DNA from: Kiritimatiellia bacterium
Lineage (GTDB): Bacteria > Verrucomicrobiota > Kiritimatiellia > JAFGHX01
NCBI GenBank assembly: GCA_016929905.1
Contig: JAFGHX010000081.1
Coordinates: 1 to 44,919, forward strand
Direction of reading: 5' to 3'
DNA: 44,919 nt
In this document: positions 1 to 7,797 of the stretch, one piece after another
How the letters are laid out: every line of letters starts with the position of its first letter
Numbering within the stretch: position 1 is the first letter of the stretch
Translations under genes and position numbers: made by a program
The notes under the pieces: model-generated
Told to the model about the DNA's origin: nothing
Databases searched by the model: none
What the model saw: only the letters and a program-made list of their open reading frames with translations

Positions 1-130
1 GATGGAATCATGCAGAAGGCGGCGTGATCATGCACCGGAAAGGATACCCTCGAAAAAACTCATCCACAACTCTTGACAATATCTCCCGAGAATTTCTTGT
101 TTTTCGTTGCAGCTTTCGTCAACTGAGGCC

Positions 131-838
131 CTAAGGCGCTTCCGGCGCCAGCCGCTTCAGCCGGATGTCCTTGAACTCGACGAGCATGGGCGGGCCGGCA
201 TGGATCTGCAGGGCGAGCACGCCGGACGTCAACCGGCCCTTCGGATCGTTGTCGACGAGATCGATCGTCTGGACGCCGTTCAGGAAATGCATCAGATGAT
301 TCCCGCGTGCGACGATTCGATAGTGGTTCCAATCCTGCTTCTTGTAGTCCTGGGTCAGGGTCTTCCAGTCGCCAAGCGACCCGACGACGTTCTTCTTCCC
401 GTTCTCGTCGATCACCACCTTCTGCCCGACTTCCACGAGCCGGCCGCGGCCGCGCTCATGGTAGAGGAACCCGACGTTCTTCGGCGCGTTGCACACTTCC
501 GCCTGGTAACCCCGGATCCGCCACTTCTTGAACTCCTCACTCCGGTACTGCACGCCCGAGTTCCCGTTCCGGATTCGAAACGAAAGAAGCAGTTCGAAGT
601 CTTCCAGCGTCCCGCCCTGCCAGACGCAGAAGGTGTTGCCCTGCGTCGGTTTCTCCTTCGTCGTTTCGCCCCGGATCGCGCCGTCGGCGACCGACCAGAA
701 ATCCGGGTTCCCATCCCAGCCTGTCAGGTTGGTACCGTTGAACAGCGAGACGAACCCTTCTTCATTTTCGGCCGCGCCGGCGGCAAGGCAGAACAGAGCG
801 GCGGCGAACAGAACGAAACGCGGGACGATCGAGCGCAT
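131..838 (-). CDS. Secreted DUF1080 (3-keto-disaccharide hydrolase-like) protein
   Basis: This encodes a 235-residue protein. An N-terminal Sec signal peptide (hydrophobic run FVLFAAALFCLAAG after MRSIVPR) is followed by a single DUF1080 concanavalin-like jelly-roll domain. Visible family motifs are FVSLFNGTNLTGW near the start, NGNSGVQYR, GYQAEV, LYHERGRG, WNHYRIVARG and the closing HAGPPMLVEFKDIRLK. The family is abundant in Planctomycetes, Verrucomicrobia and Lentisphaerae and includes periplasmic 3-keto-glycoside hydrolases; the substrate here cannot be told. I chose the ATG at 838 because the signal peptide begins there and a purine-rich AAGGGGG lies just upstream. A longer in-frame start at 925 would sit on the predicted promoter. 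No partner gene lies on this strand. Family assignment is firm, biochemical role is inference. Confidence 0.9.
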   Translation of the reverse strand: MRSIVPRFVLFAAALFCLAAGAAENEEGFVSLFNGTNLTGWDGNPDFWSVADGAIRGETTKEKPTQGNTFCVWQGGTLEDFELLLSFRIRNGNSGVQYRSEEFKKWRIRGYQAEVCNAPKNVGFLYHERGRGRLVEVGQKVVIDENGKKNVVGSLGDWKTLTQDYKKQDWNHYRIVARGNHLMHFLNGVQTIDLVDNDPKGRLTSGVLALQIHAGPPMLVEFKDIRLKRLAPEAP

Positions 839-859
839 GAGAGGCCCCCTTGAGCATGG

Positions 860-880
860 ACGATTGACGATTGACGATCG
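860..880 (+). repeat. Short 7-bp array (3 units) in DUF1080 leader
   Basis: Three heptamers, ACGATTG, ACGATTG and ACGATCG, stand in tandem just upstream of the DUF1080 start. They belong to the same style of period-7 array seen at 1004-1038, 1377-1404 and 33948-34010. Confidence 0.6.
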
Positions 881-926
881 ATCCTGCCGGGATCGTGTGG
901 CGGGTGGTTCGACTGAACGCTGCACA

Positions 927-956
927 AGTGTAGCAAGATGGGGCGGACAACGTCAA
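927..956 (-). promoter_or_regulatory. Predicted sigma70-type promoter of the DUF1080 gene
   Basis: Read on the minus strand: TTGACG (956-951), an 18-bp spacer and TACACT (932-927). Transcription would begin near 920, giving a leader of about 80 nt before the ATG at 838. The leader carries a short 7-bp repeat array (860-880). Confidence 0.5.
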
Positions 957-1003
957 CCGATAGCCAGGGGCCTATGCCGAATTCGGCCGCACGCTCGACC
1001 AGG

Positions 1004-1038
1004 AACCATTAACCATCAACCATTGACCATCGACCATC
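1004..1038 (+). repeat. 7-bp tandem array (AACCATY/GACCATC)
   Basis: Five consecutive heptamers: AACCATT, AACCATC, AACCATT, GACCATC, GACCATC. The reverse complement of this unit (GGTTGAT-like) forms a second array at 1377-1404, so the two arrays make an imperfect inverted pair about 340 bp apart. Confidence 0.7.
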
Positions 1039-1219
1039 GACTCCGCCACCCGCCCCGACTTGCGTCTGGGCTGGCGAATCCGCCTTGCGGCGGACATTCT
1101 GCAAGTTGGGGGGGGTGAGCCAGGGAGGATTTTACCATCTCTCCCCAGGCCACGTACCGTCATCGTTCAATATATGAATTGTCGTGACGCGACGATATTG
1201 ACCCCCTCAGAGAGGTTAG

Positions 1220-1351
1220 TCGAGCGGGCGCGCCGCAGATTACGGTGCTTTCGACGCCCTGTATCTGGAACTCGAGGCGGCGGACGGCCTCATCCGCGAG
1301 GGCGACAACTTCTCGCTCGCGTTCGGCGCGGAATTCGGATGGCGGCTGTGA
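1220..1351 (+). pseudogene. Orphan 3' end of an outer-membrane beta-barrel gene
   Basis: A frame open from just after a TAG at 1217-1219 to the TGA at 1349-1351 reads as convincing protein. It contains DYGAFDALYLELE, then GLIREGDNFSLAFGAEFGWR ending in Leu. The alternating polar/hydrophobic pattern and the closing FGAEFGW segment resemble the last strands of an autotransporter or outer-membrane barrel. There is no start codon or upstream coding sequence, so only about 40 C-terminal residues survive. It is flanked by the two inverted 7-bp arrays (1004-1038 and 1377-1404), which suggests that rearrangement at such arrays removed the rest. A chance open frame is the alternative. Confidence 0.45.
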
Positions 1352-1376
1352 GGCGCGTGCATGCCCGCGCCTCTTT

Positions 1377-1404
1377 GGTTGATGGTCGATGGTTCATGGT
1401 TGAT
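1377..1404 (+). repeat. 7-bp tandem array (GGTTGAT)
   Basis: Four heptamers: GGTTGAT, GGTCGAT, GGTTCAT, GGTTGAT. This is the inverted counterpart of 1004-1038. It lies upstream of the SBBP gene promoter. Confidence 0.7.
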
Positions 1405-1448
1405 GATGAAGCCCCCGACGACGTGTCGCCCCATGCATTCCGCGGTCG

Positions 1449-1477
1449 TGTACAAGACGGGGCGGCTGTGCTACAGT
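1449..1477 (+). promoter_or_regulatory. Possible promoter of the SBBP-CBM9-membrane protein operon
   Basis: TGTACA (1449-1454), a 17-bp spacer and TACAGT (1472-1477) lie about 55 bp before the SBBP start. Both boxes are imperfect matches, so this is tentative. Confidence 0.3.
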
Positions 1478-1534
1478 GCTCGCACGGAGTCCTGCAACGC
1501 GCCATGGGGGGGGAAGAGACAAGGAGGAGACACG

Positions 1535-3034
1535 ATGCTGTCCTGCCGCCGATTCCCGCCATTCTGCGTTCTGTTGACGACCCCGGTGTTGATTGGCGCG
1601 GCGGTGTTCGCTGAATTCCCGGGCAGGCGCTGGACGCGCATACTCGGTTCCGGCTCCGACGATGGGGCACGCGGCGTTGCCGTGGACGGCGACGGCTACG
1701 TTTACGTTGCCGGGCCGGCCGGCGACGCCTTCGGCGGGCAGACAAACGCCGGCGGCAGCGATGCGTGCCTGTTGAAATTCGACGCCGGCGGCACCCGGCT
1801 CTGGACCCGGCTGTGGGGGTCCGGTTCCGACGACACGCCGGCCGGCGTCTGCGCAGGCATTTCCAACTGCCTGTACGTGGCCGGTTCAACCGCCGGTGAG
1901 TTCGACGGGCAGCCCTATGCCGGATCCAACGACGTCTTCCTCACCAAGCTCACGCCGGCCGGCGACAGGGAATGGAGCCGGATCTGGGGCTCCGCGGCGC
2001 CCGACTATGCGTACAACATCTGCCCGGCCGCCGACGGAACACGGGTCTACGTGGTCGGCGCCACGGATGGTGCGTTCTTCGGCGGAACCAACGCCGGCAG
2101 TCCGGACTGTTTCCTGACGGCTTTTGACGCGAACGGCGATCCGCAGTGGAGCCAAATCTGGGGCTCCGACTGGGATGACAGCGCCTACGGCGTGTGCGTG
2201 GACCCGGCCGGCAGCGTGTACGTGGCCGGCGAGACGTTCGGTTCATTCCACGGCCAGACCAATACCGGCAATTCCGACCTGTTCCTCTCGAAGTTCGACT
2301 CCTCGGGCAACTGGCAGTGGTCGCGCATCTGGGGGTCGTTTTTCTTCGACTACGGGCGGGCCGTCTGCGTGGACGAGTCCACCAACGTGTACGTGCTGGG
2401 CGGGACCTCCGGCGCGTTCGACGGGCAGACCAATTCGGGAGGAGAAGCGTTTTGCCTTTCACGGTTCACGGCCGACGGCACACGGGAATGGTCGCGGATA
2501 TGGGCCCTGCCGCCCGCGCTGTTCGCAACAACGGACGGGACCAACCTCCTTTACGCTGCCGGCAATGACGGCGTGGCCTACGTTGAACCGTTCAACGATC
2601 TGATCCTCACGGCATGCGACGTCAACGGCGACCTGCACTGGACCTCCGTGTGGGGGTCTGTGGCGAGCGACCTCACTTTCCTCGGGCCGTGCGTCGCGCT
2701 GGATTCGGCGGGCGCTCTGTATCGCGCGGGCGAAACGGCCGGGTCGTTCGACGGCCAGACGAACGCAGGTGCCAAAGACATGTGCCTGTCCAAGTACGAG
2801 ACGGATCTGCAGCTCGACATCGCGAACATCTCGCAGAGCAACGGCGTGCTCGAACTCGGCTGGGACGGCGCCTGGGACAGAGCGTTCACGGTGCAGACGA
2901 CCACGAACCTGCCCGACACGAACGCGTGGGTCGATCTGACGGGCTACACCAATGCCGCCGGGGCCGAGACCATGACCTGCACAAACACGGCCGGGACCAC
3001 GGCCTTCCGCTGCTATAGGGTCATCGCGCAGTAG
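1535..3034 (+). CDS. Secreted SBBP beta-propeller protein
   Basis: 499 residues. A signal peptide (LSCRRFPPFCVLLTTPVLIG) precedes roughly eight tandem SBBP-type repeats of about 50 residues. Each follows the pattern W(S/T)R(I/L)WGSGSDD - GV.VD..G.VYVAG.T.G.FDGQTNAG - D.FL.KFD..G, which should fold as one beta-propeller. The last 75 residues form a separate beta module with FTVQTTTNLPDTNAWVDLT and a final CYRVIAQ; such FTV..TTNL...YRV tails are common in secreted Verrucomicrobia/Kiritimatiellota proteins. The ATG at 1535 is preferred over upstream in-frame starts because it opens the signal peptide and has a strong AAGGAGGA ribosome site at 1521-1528. It heads a probable operon with the next two genes. 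The ligand is unknown. Confidence 0.85.
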   Translation: MLSCRRFPPFCVLLTTPVLIGAAVFAEFPGRRWTRILGSGSDDGARGVAVDGDGYVYVAGPAGDAFGGQTNAGGSDACLLKFDAGGTRLWTRLWGSGSDDTPAGVCAGISNCLYVAGSTAGEFDGQPYAGSNDVFLTKLTPAGDREWSRIWGSAAPDYAYNICPAADGTRVYVVGATDGAFFGGTNAGSPDCFLTAFDANGDPQWSQIWGSDWDDSAYGVCVDPAGSVYVAGETFGSFHGQTNTGNSDLFLSKFDSSGNWQWSRIWGSFFFDYGRAVCVDESTNVYVLGGTSGAFDGQTNSGGEAFCLSRFTADGTREWSRIWALPPALFATTDGTNLLYAAGNDGVAYVEPFNDLILTACDVNGDLHWTSVWGSVASDLTFLGPCVALDSAGALYRAGETAGSFDGQTNAGAKDMCLSKYETDLQLDIANISQSNGVLELGWDGAWDRAFTVQTTTNLPDTNAWVDLTGYTNAAGAETMTCTNTAGTTAFRCYRVIAQ

Positions 3035-3059
3035 CGCCGAACGGCGCACGGCAGACAAT

Positions 3060-3833
3060 ATGAATGCAAGACACGTTCTGATCGCCATGCTCCTCTGCAG
3101 TCTGGCCGGTTGCGCCACGCGACAGGCTGCACAGCCCGAGCCGGCCGCCGAGCCGCCGCCGCCGTTGCCGGTCATGACGGCGGCCTTTGCGGCGACGCCC
3201 GTCGTGACAGACGGCGTTCTGGACGACGGCGTCTGGCAGCAGGCCGCGGCCTATCCCCTGTACCGCTCGAAGCGGGACGGCGGCCGCGCCCCGCGCGAGC
3301 CCGGCGAGGTGCGAATCGCGTGGGATGACACGCACCTCTACGTGGGCGTCCGGTTCCAGGATTCCGACATCGTGGCCGAGGGTAAGACCGACCAGATCCC
3401 GCACTTTCGATACGGGGACTTGCTGGAAGTGTTCCTCTGGCCCGAGGACTTCTCGTGGTATTGGGAACTGTACGCGACACCTGCGGGCAGGAAAACCGCC
3501 TACTGGTATCCCGAACGCAAGAGCGGGCACCAGGCCTGTTCGGCGGCGTTTACGGTGGCCGCCCGCTGTGAAGGGAGCCTGGGCGAGTTCCACGACAAGG
3601 ACCAATACTGGACAGCGGAGATGGCGGTGCCCGTGACGGCGCTGACGAGTAAGGGCGAAACGTTCGGCCCGGGCTCACGGTGGCGCCTGCTCGTCTCGCG
3701 CTACAACTACTCCCGGTATCTGCCGGTCCCGTGGCTGGAACTGGCGAGCACACCCAGGCTGTCCAGGACGAGCTTCCACTTGCGCGATGAATATGCCGTA
3801 CTGGAGTTCGAGCCCGGTGCGGCAGGCCGTTGA
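3060..3833 (+). CDS. CBM9-like carbohydrate-binding lipoprotein
   Basis: 257 residues. The N-terminus has a lipoprotein signal with lipobox LAGC (Cys18), so the protein should be lipid-anchored. A Pro-rich linker (PAAEPPPPLP) follows, then a carbohydrate-binding module family 9-like domain. Visible family features are VTDGVLDDGVWQQA, VRIAWDDTHLYVGVRFQD, GDLLEVFLWPED, YWELYATPAG and WTAEMAVPVTAL. These domains usually bind glycans or accompany glycoside hydrolases; no catalytic domain is present here. The gene lies 25 bp after the SBBP gene and 17 bp before a membrane protein gene on the same strand, so the three are probably cotranscribed. A cell-surface glycan-binding role is inference. Confidence 0.85.
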   Translation: MNARHVLIAMLLCSLAGCATRQAAQPEPAAEPPPPLPVMTAAFAATPVVTDGVLDDGVWQQAAAYPLYRSKRDGGRAPREPGEVRIAWDDTHLYVGVRFQDSDIVAEGKTDQIPHFRYGDLLEVFLWPEDFSWYWELYATPAGRKTAYWYPERKSGHQACSAAFTVAARCEGSLGEFHDKDQYWTAEMAVPVTALTSKGETFGPGSRWRLLVSRYNYSRYLPVPWLELASTPRLSRTSFHLRDEYAVLEFEPGAAGR

Positions 3834-3850
3834 GGAGAGCCTGTTTCAAG

Positions 3851-5035
3851 ATGACGCCGCAGCGCCGCACTACCATCCTGACGGGGGTCTTCATCGCCGG
3901 CACGTGTGTCGCGGCTGCCGGTATGGGATTGGCCGCCTGCCTGTTCGGCGTGTACACCGTACGCACGCTGGCACTCTGGACGCAAGACCCGCTGCCGCTT
4001 GAGGAGCTGGGCCGCACCCTGCGCGGGGCCGCGGCGGCGTTGGCCAACTCCGGCCGCGCGGCGAACGCGCTGTATCTCGGCGCGTTGCTGTGCGCGGCCG
4101 GCGCGGGCGGGCTGATGCCGCGCATCGTGCGGCAACTGCATGTTCCGGCCCGGCCGCGCAGCCGGCGCCTGGCCGAGATCCTCCTGATCGCGACCGTCGT
4201 GCTCGGCTGGAGCATGAGCGTGGCGGTCATGCGCCTGTCGACGCCGAACGACTCGCGCCTGCGCGCCGGGCTGCATCCGCCCGCGCTCATTCACGAGTCA
4301 GCCTTTGCCGAGCTGCGCAAGGACGTCTATCGCGAGCTGCGCTACACGGGCGCCTTTCGCGTCTTTGCGTTGTTGAGCGCCGGCGCCGGCATCGCCGTCG
4401 CCGGAGTGGGGTTCGTCCGCCTCCTGCGCTTGACGGGTGAGGATCCCGGCGGCGCGCAGCCCGGCAGCCGCGCGCGTGAGCCCGAACAACGGCGGCCCGA
4501 AGGACGGGCCGCACTCCGGAAAGCCGGCAACGACCTCTGGGTCTACACCCGCGAGTACGCCTGGCGACTGCTGTTGGCCGCCGACGGCATCATCGCCGCC
4601 GGGTTCGTCGCCGGCTTCGCGCTGGGCCTCGTCGACCGCGGCTTCCTGCTCTTCCTGTTCATCCTGCTGGCCGTCCTCACGCTCGTGCTCAGCCCCTGGG
4701 CGTTCAGCGAGATCCGAATCGAGTTCGACCGGGCCACGGGAAGGATTACGCGCACCTGGCGCCACAAACTCGGGCTCACCCGCAGCCGGGTATACCCGCT
4801 CAACGCTTTCTCGCAGGTTGTGCTGGACAGAGAACCGCGCAGCGGCGGCAAAGGGAAGACCTGCCGGTTCCTCTCCCGTCTGAGCGGGCCGGCCGTGTCG
4901 CTACGCATGGAGTGCCGTACGGGCCGGCTGAATCGCGCGCAGGTCGAACGCGCTCGCGACCTGGCCGGCTTCCTGTCCCTCGAGTTCGTGGATGACACGC
5001 AGCCGGGCAACAGGCCGCGCACTTCGGTCCTGTGA
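3851..5035 (+). CDS. Multi-spanning membrane protein with C-terminal PH-like region
   Basis: 394 residues, not recognised as a named family. About five to six hydrophobic segments are visible: TILTGVFIAGTCVAAAGMG, ALYLGALLCAAGAGGLM, LAEILLIATVVLGW, VFALLSAGAGIAVAGVGF, and a long pair around IIAAGFVAGFALGL / LFLFILLAVLTLVL. A charged stretch of about 40 residues splits the first four from the last. The C-terminus after the final membrane segment (IRIEFDRATGRITRTWRHK...YPLNAFSQVVLDREP) resembles the bacterial PH-like domains that follow paired membrane helices. An in-frame TTG at 3830 overlaps the previous stop, but the ATG at 3851 has GAGGAG upstream and is preferred. It is probably the last gene of the 1535-5035 operon. 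Confidence 0.7.
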   Translation: MTPQRRTTILTGVFIAGTCVAAAGMGLAACLFGVYTVRTLALWTQDPLPLEELGRTLRGAAAALANSGRAANALYLGALLCAAGAGGLMPRIVRQLHVPARPRSRRLAEILLIATVVLGWSMSVAVMRLSTPNDSRLRAGLHPPALIHESAFAELRKDVYRELRYTGAFRVFALLSAGAGIAVAGVGFVRLLRLTGEDPGGAQPGSRAREPEQRRPEGRAALRKAGNDLWVYTREYAWRLLLAADGIIAAGFVAGFALGLVDRGFLLFLFILLAVLTLVLSPWAFSEIRIEFDRATGRITRTWRHKLGLTRSRVYPLNAFSQVVLDREPRSGGKGKTCRFLSRLSGPAVSLRMECRTGRLNRAQVERARDLAGFLSLEFVDDTQPGNRPRTSVL

Positions 5036-5071
5036 GCGGCAGCGCCGAACGCGCTCACGCGTCGCGACGCG

Positions 5072-7531
5072 CTACGCCGCGAGCCGTGCCTGGACACTCC
5101 GGCTCCAGCGCGACAGGAAGTAGATGCCAAGCAGAACGTCGGCCGAGTGGTCGACATGGCTCGCCCTGGCCGGCCGGCCGGCGGGGTCAAACGAATCACG
5201 CAGCAGCCCGAGATACCAGACCCCAACGGCGAACCGTTCGTCGTGCCAGATGAGTTCGTCGCCCATGGCTTCGGCATCGCCGCCGAACTGAACGCCGTAG
5301 CTCAAAGCCGCCAATCCGAGCGCCAAGCGGTACATGAGGTCGGCACAGTCGGCATGGCGCTCATCTTGATGAGCGGCCTCGATCTCTCTGAGCTTCGCGG
5401 TGAGCTTCCGCCCTTCGCTGCGCATGCGTTCGCGCGCCAGGCGGCGAACGGCGCGGCGCAGTTCCTTGAGCAAGGAGGCGACCGCGCTGCCGCGCGCGGC
5501 CTCCTCGGCGGTGAGGACCTGATAGAACTCGTCGTGACAGCCGAGCAGGTCGCCGACCGCGACGGCCAGCGAGCGCCTGAGCACGGGGTTGCCGGTCGCG
5601 AGCATGCGCGGAACGATCTCGTGGATGGCGGCCAGCTCACCGAGATGCGAGAGCGCCTCGCTGGAGGCGGAGACGATCGCGTCGTCGCCGGTCGTTCTCA
5701 GCAGGTTGAACAGCGAGGGGCTGGCACGCCGGTCGCCGATCGCGCCGAGCGTGCGTGCGGTCTCCCGCTGCGTTTCGCGGTCCGGCACATCGAGCTTGCG
5801 CATGAGCGCTTTGACGCTGCGCGGGTCGCGCGCTTCGCGCAGCGCGCGCGCAATCTGCGGCGCCAGATCGCAGTTCGGGTCGTCCAGCTTGCCGATCAGC
5901 GCGTCGACCGCGTCGCCGCTCCCGATCCGGCCGAGCGCGAACGCGGCCGCCTCCCGCACGTCGGCGGCGGGATCGTCGAGCCGTTCGATCAGGTCCGAGA
6001 CCGCGATCGCCGTCTTCTGCCGGCCCAGCGCCCAAGCGGCCCGCGCACGCCGGCCGTGCGTGGCCGCGCTGGTCATGATGCGGATGTTGTTGATGCTGCT
6101 CGCGATCCGGACCGGGTTCATCATCATCACGCGCGCCAACGCCGAACCCACCGGCAACTCGTGCGGATGCGGCCGGATCCGCAGCAGCAGCGGAATGCTG
6201 GCCCCCCAGACCAGAACGGCGCGCAGGATGATCAGCACATGGATGAAGCCCCACCCGCCCGCCGCCGGCAGCCATACCGGCGACATGCGAGCCGGGAACC
6301 CGTCCACAATCAGGCCGGCGACGAGCGGGCCCATCGCGCCGAGCACACCGACAATCGTCCAATGCACCGCCATCGCCGTGCTGCGCCCCTCGTTCGGCGC
6401 TAGCGCCCCGAGCAGGCTCATCTGGCACAGACTCACCCCGCCGAACAGGCTTCCGGCCAGCAGGCTCGAGACGGTCAGCAGGACAATCGGCTGCGGCACC
6501 CGCACCGCGCCCACCCACGGCAACGTCCAGGTGTAGACCGCCGGCCCGCAGAAGAACCAGAACAGCCCGAACAGCGGAGCCGCCGCCATCAACAGCAGGC
6601 ACAACGCGCGCGCGCCGATCCGGTCGATGAGGTAGCCCCAGACGAAACTGCCGAGAATCGTGCTGACTGAGCCGGCAATGGCCAGCAGCGACAGATGCGT
6701 GTACTCCACCGCGAAGGTCCGCTTCAAGTAGACCACGCCGAACGTGCCGGCCATGGAAATGGCGAGAAACCACACGCCCATGCCAAGACTGAACGAGCGG
6801 AAATCGGCGCGCTTCAACGGCGCGGCAACCCGCGCCAAGAGCCCCGTGCCCGGCACGATCTGGCGTGGCTTCGGCTCGGGAATCCGCAGGTGCAGCAGGA
6901 TGTCCACCACACCCAGAGAGGCAGCCGCCGCGAACACCAGCGCGAATCCGCGATACGTGCGGCCCGCCCCGGCCGTGCCCGAGAACCGGTCCAGGACATA
7001 GCCCGCTACGCCGGTAGCGACCAGATACGCGGCCATCGTGACCGCTTGGCGCCGGCCCCAGAACCGGCCGCGCACGTGGTCCGGCACCAGCTCCGCCATC
7101 CAACTGTGCCAGGTCCCCGCCGAGAGCTGCGCCAGCACGGTACTCACGCCCACCACGCCCAGAAGCGCCCAGGCCACGCCACGGCTCGGCCCCGGCACCC
7201 GCAACAACGCCAGCCCCACCAACAGCCAAAGCAGCCGCTGCGTTACGTTCAGGCCCACCCAGAACCGCTTCCGGGCCGGCAGCCGCTCCGCGTACAGCGA
7301 GCCGGGTATCTGCATCAGCATCGAGCCCTGCCGCATCGTGCTGACCAGCCCGATCAGCAGCCCGCCCGCGCCCAGCGCTTCCATCAGCATCGTGAACGGC
7401 ATGTTGAACCCGACCGCCACCCACGCCATCCCGAGCGAACCTGCCGCTATGTTCAGCCGCATCCCGCGCCGCACGTCCGTGTCCCGAATGCGCCGGCCGT
7501 CGGAATCGAGTCGATGACAAAGGGGATCCAT
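5072..7531 (-). CDS. MFS transporter fused to a cytoplasmic HEAT-repeat domain
   Basis: 819 residues. Residues about 25-455 form a twelve-helix-type major facilitator domain; the loop PDHVRGRFWGRRQ and the mid-domain segment LKRADFRSFSLGM are typical MFS inter-helix regions. Residues about 490-660 are HEAT/PBS-lyase-like repeats (AAWALGRQKTAIAVSDLIE, VREAAAFALGRIGSGDAVDA, TARTLGAIGDRRASPSLFN). A further helical, Arg-rich tail of about 150 residues follows, with the C-terminus at RWSRSVQARLAA. Typical MFS proteins are about 400-450 residues, so nearly half of this protein is extra. The ATG at 7531 has GGAGG upstream. The gene converges with the 3851-5035 gene. The substrate is unknown; the HEAT part presumably docks a cytoplasmic partner (inference). 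Confidence 0.85.
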   Translation of the reverse strand: MDPLCHRLDSDGRRIRDTDVRRGMRLNIAAGSLGMAWVAVGFNMPFTMLMEALGAGGLLIGLVSTMRQGSMLMQIPGSLYAERLPARKRFWVGLNVTQRLLWLLVGLALLRVPGPSRGVAWALLGVVGVSTVLAQLSAGTWHSWMAELVPDHVRGRFWGRRQAVTMAAYLVATGVAGYVLDRFSGTAGAGRTYRGFALVFAAAASLGVVDILLHLRIPEPKPRQIVPGTGLLARVAAPLKRADFRSFSLGMGVWFLAISMAGTFGVVYLKRTFAVEYTHLSLLAIAGSVSTILGSFVWGYLIDRIGARALCLLLMAAAPLFGLFWFFCGPAVYTWTLPWVGAVRVPQPIVLLTVSSLLAGSLFGGVSLCQMSLLGALAPNEGRSTAMAVHWTIVGVLGAMGPLVAGLIVDGFPARMSPVWLPAAGGWGFIHVLIILRAVLVWGASIPLLLRIRPHPHELPVGSALARVMMMNPVRIASSINNIRIMTSAATHGRRARAAWALGRQKTAIAVSDLIERLDDPAADVREAAAFALGRIGSGDAVDALIGKLDDPNCDLAPQIARALREARDPRSVKALMRKLDVPDRETQRETARTLGAIGDRRASPSLFNLLRTTGDDAIVSASSEALSHLGELAAIHEIVPRMLATGNPVLRRSLAVAVGDLLGCHDEFYQVLTAEEAARGSAVASLLKELRRAVRRLARERMRSEGRKLTAKLREIEAAHQDERHADCADLMYRLALGLAALSYGVQFGGDAEAMGDELIWHDERFAVGVWYLGLLRDSFDPAGRPARASHVDHSADVLLGIYFLSRWSRSVQARLAA

Positions 7532-7650
7532 ACCCACAGCCTCCACACCGCTCCGGGCAAAATCAAAGGCCGAAGGGCCGGGGCGCACGCCCGGCCCTCC
7601 GACCTTCTCTCTGCCGCCTGTGCGGGGCCCAACAAAGGCCTCATTCCCAG

Positions 7651-7678
7651 CCTATACGCGTCTGCCCGGAAAAAGCAA
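7651..7678 (-). promoter_or_regulatory. Possible promoter of the MFS-HEAT gene
   Basis: On the minus strand: TTGCTT (7678-7673), a 16-bp spacer and TATAGG (7656-7651). It is back to back with the plus-strand promoter at 7705. The leader between it and 7531 contains a GC-rich hairpin (about 7574-7598). Confidence 0.35.
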
Positions 7679-7704
7679 CCCGGGAAGGGCCGCGCAGGTT
7701 CTTT

Positions 7705-7733
7705 TTGACATATTCGCCCCGTTAGGGTACTCA
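7705..7733 (+). promoter_or_regulatory. Predicted promoter of the 7798-10369 gene pair
   Basis: TTGACA (7705-7710), a 17-bp spacer and TACTCA (7728-7733). The predicted start point near 7740 leaves a leader that includes both candidate start codons of the next gene. Confidence 0.55.
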
Positions 7734-7797
7734 GGTCAGTGGCGCCGCCGACGCCGGAGACTTGAAACGCGAAATACCCTTTCTGAACGAGACTATC

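Noticed and set aside
74..102. TTGACA near the left end as a plus-strand promoter
   Set aside because: No acceptable -10 box at 15-19 bp, and no plus-strand gene follows.
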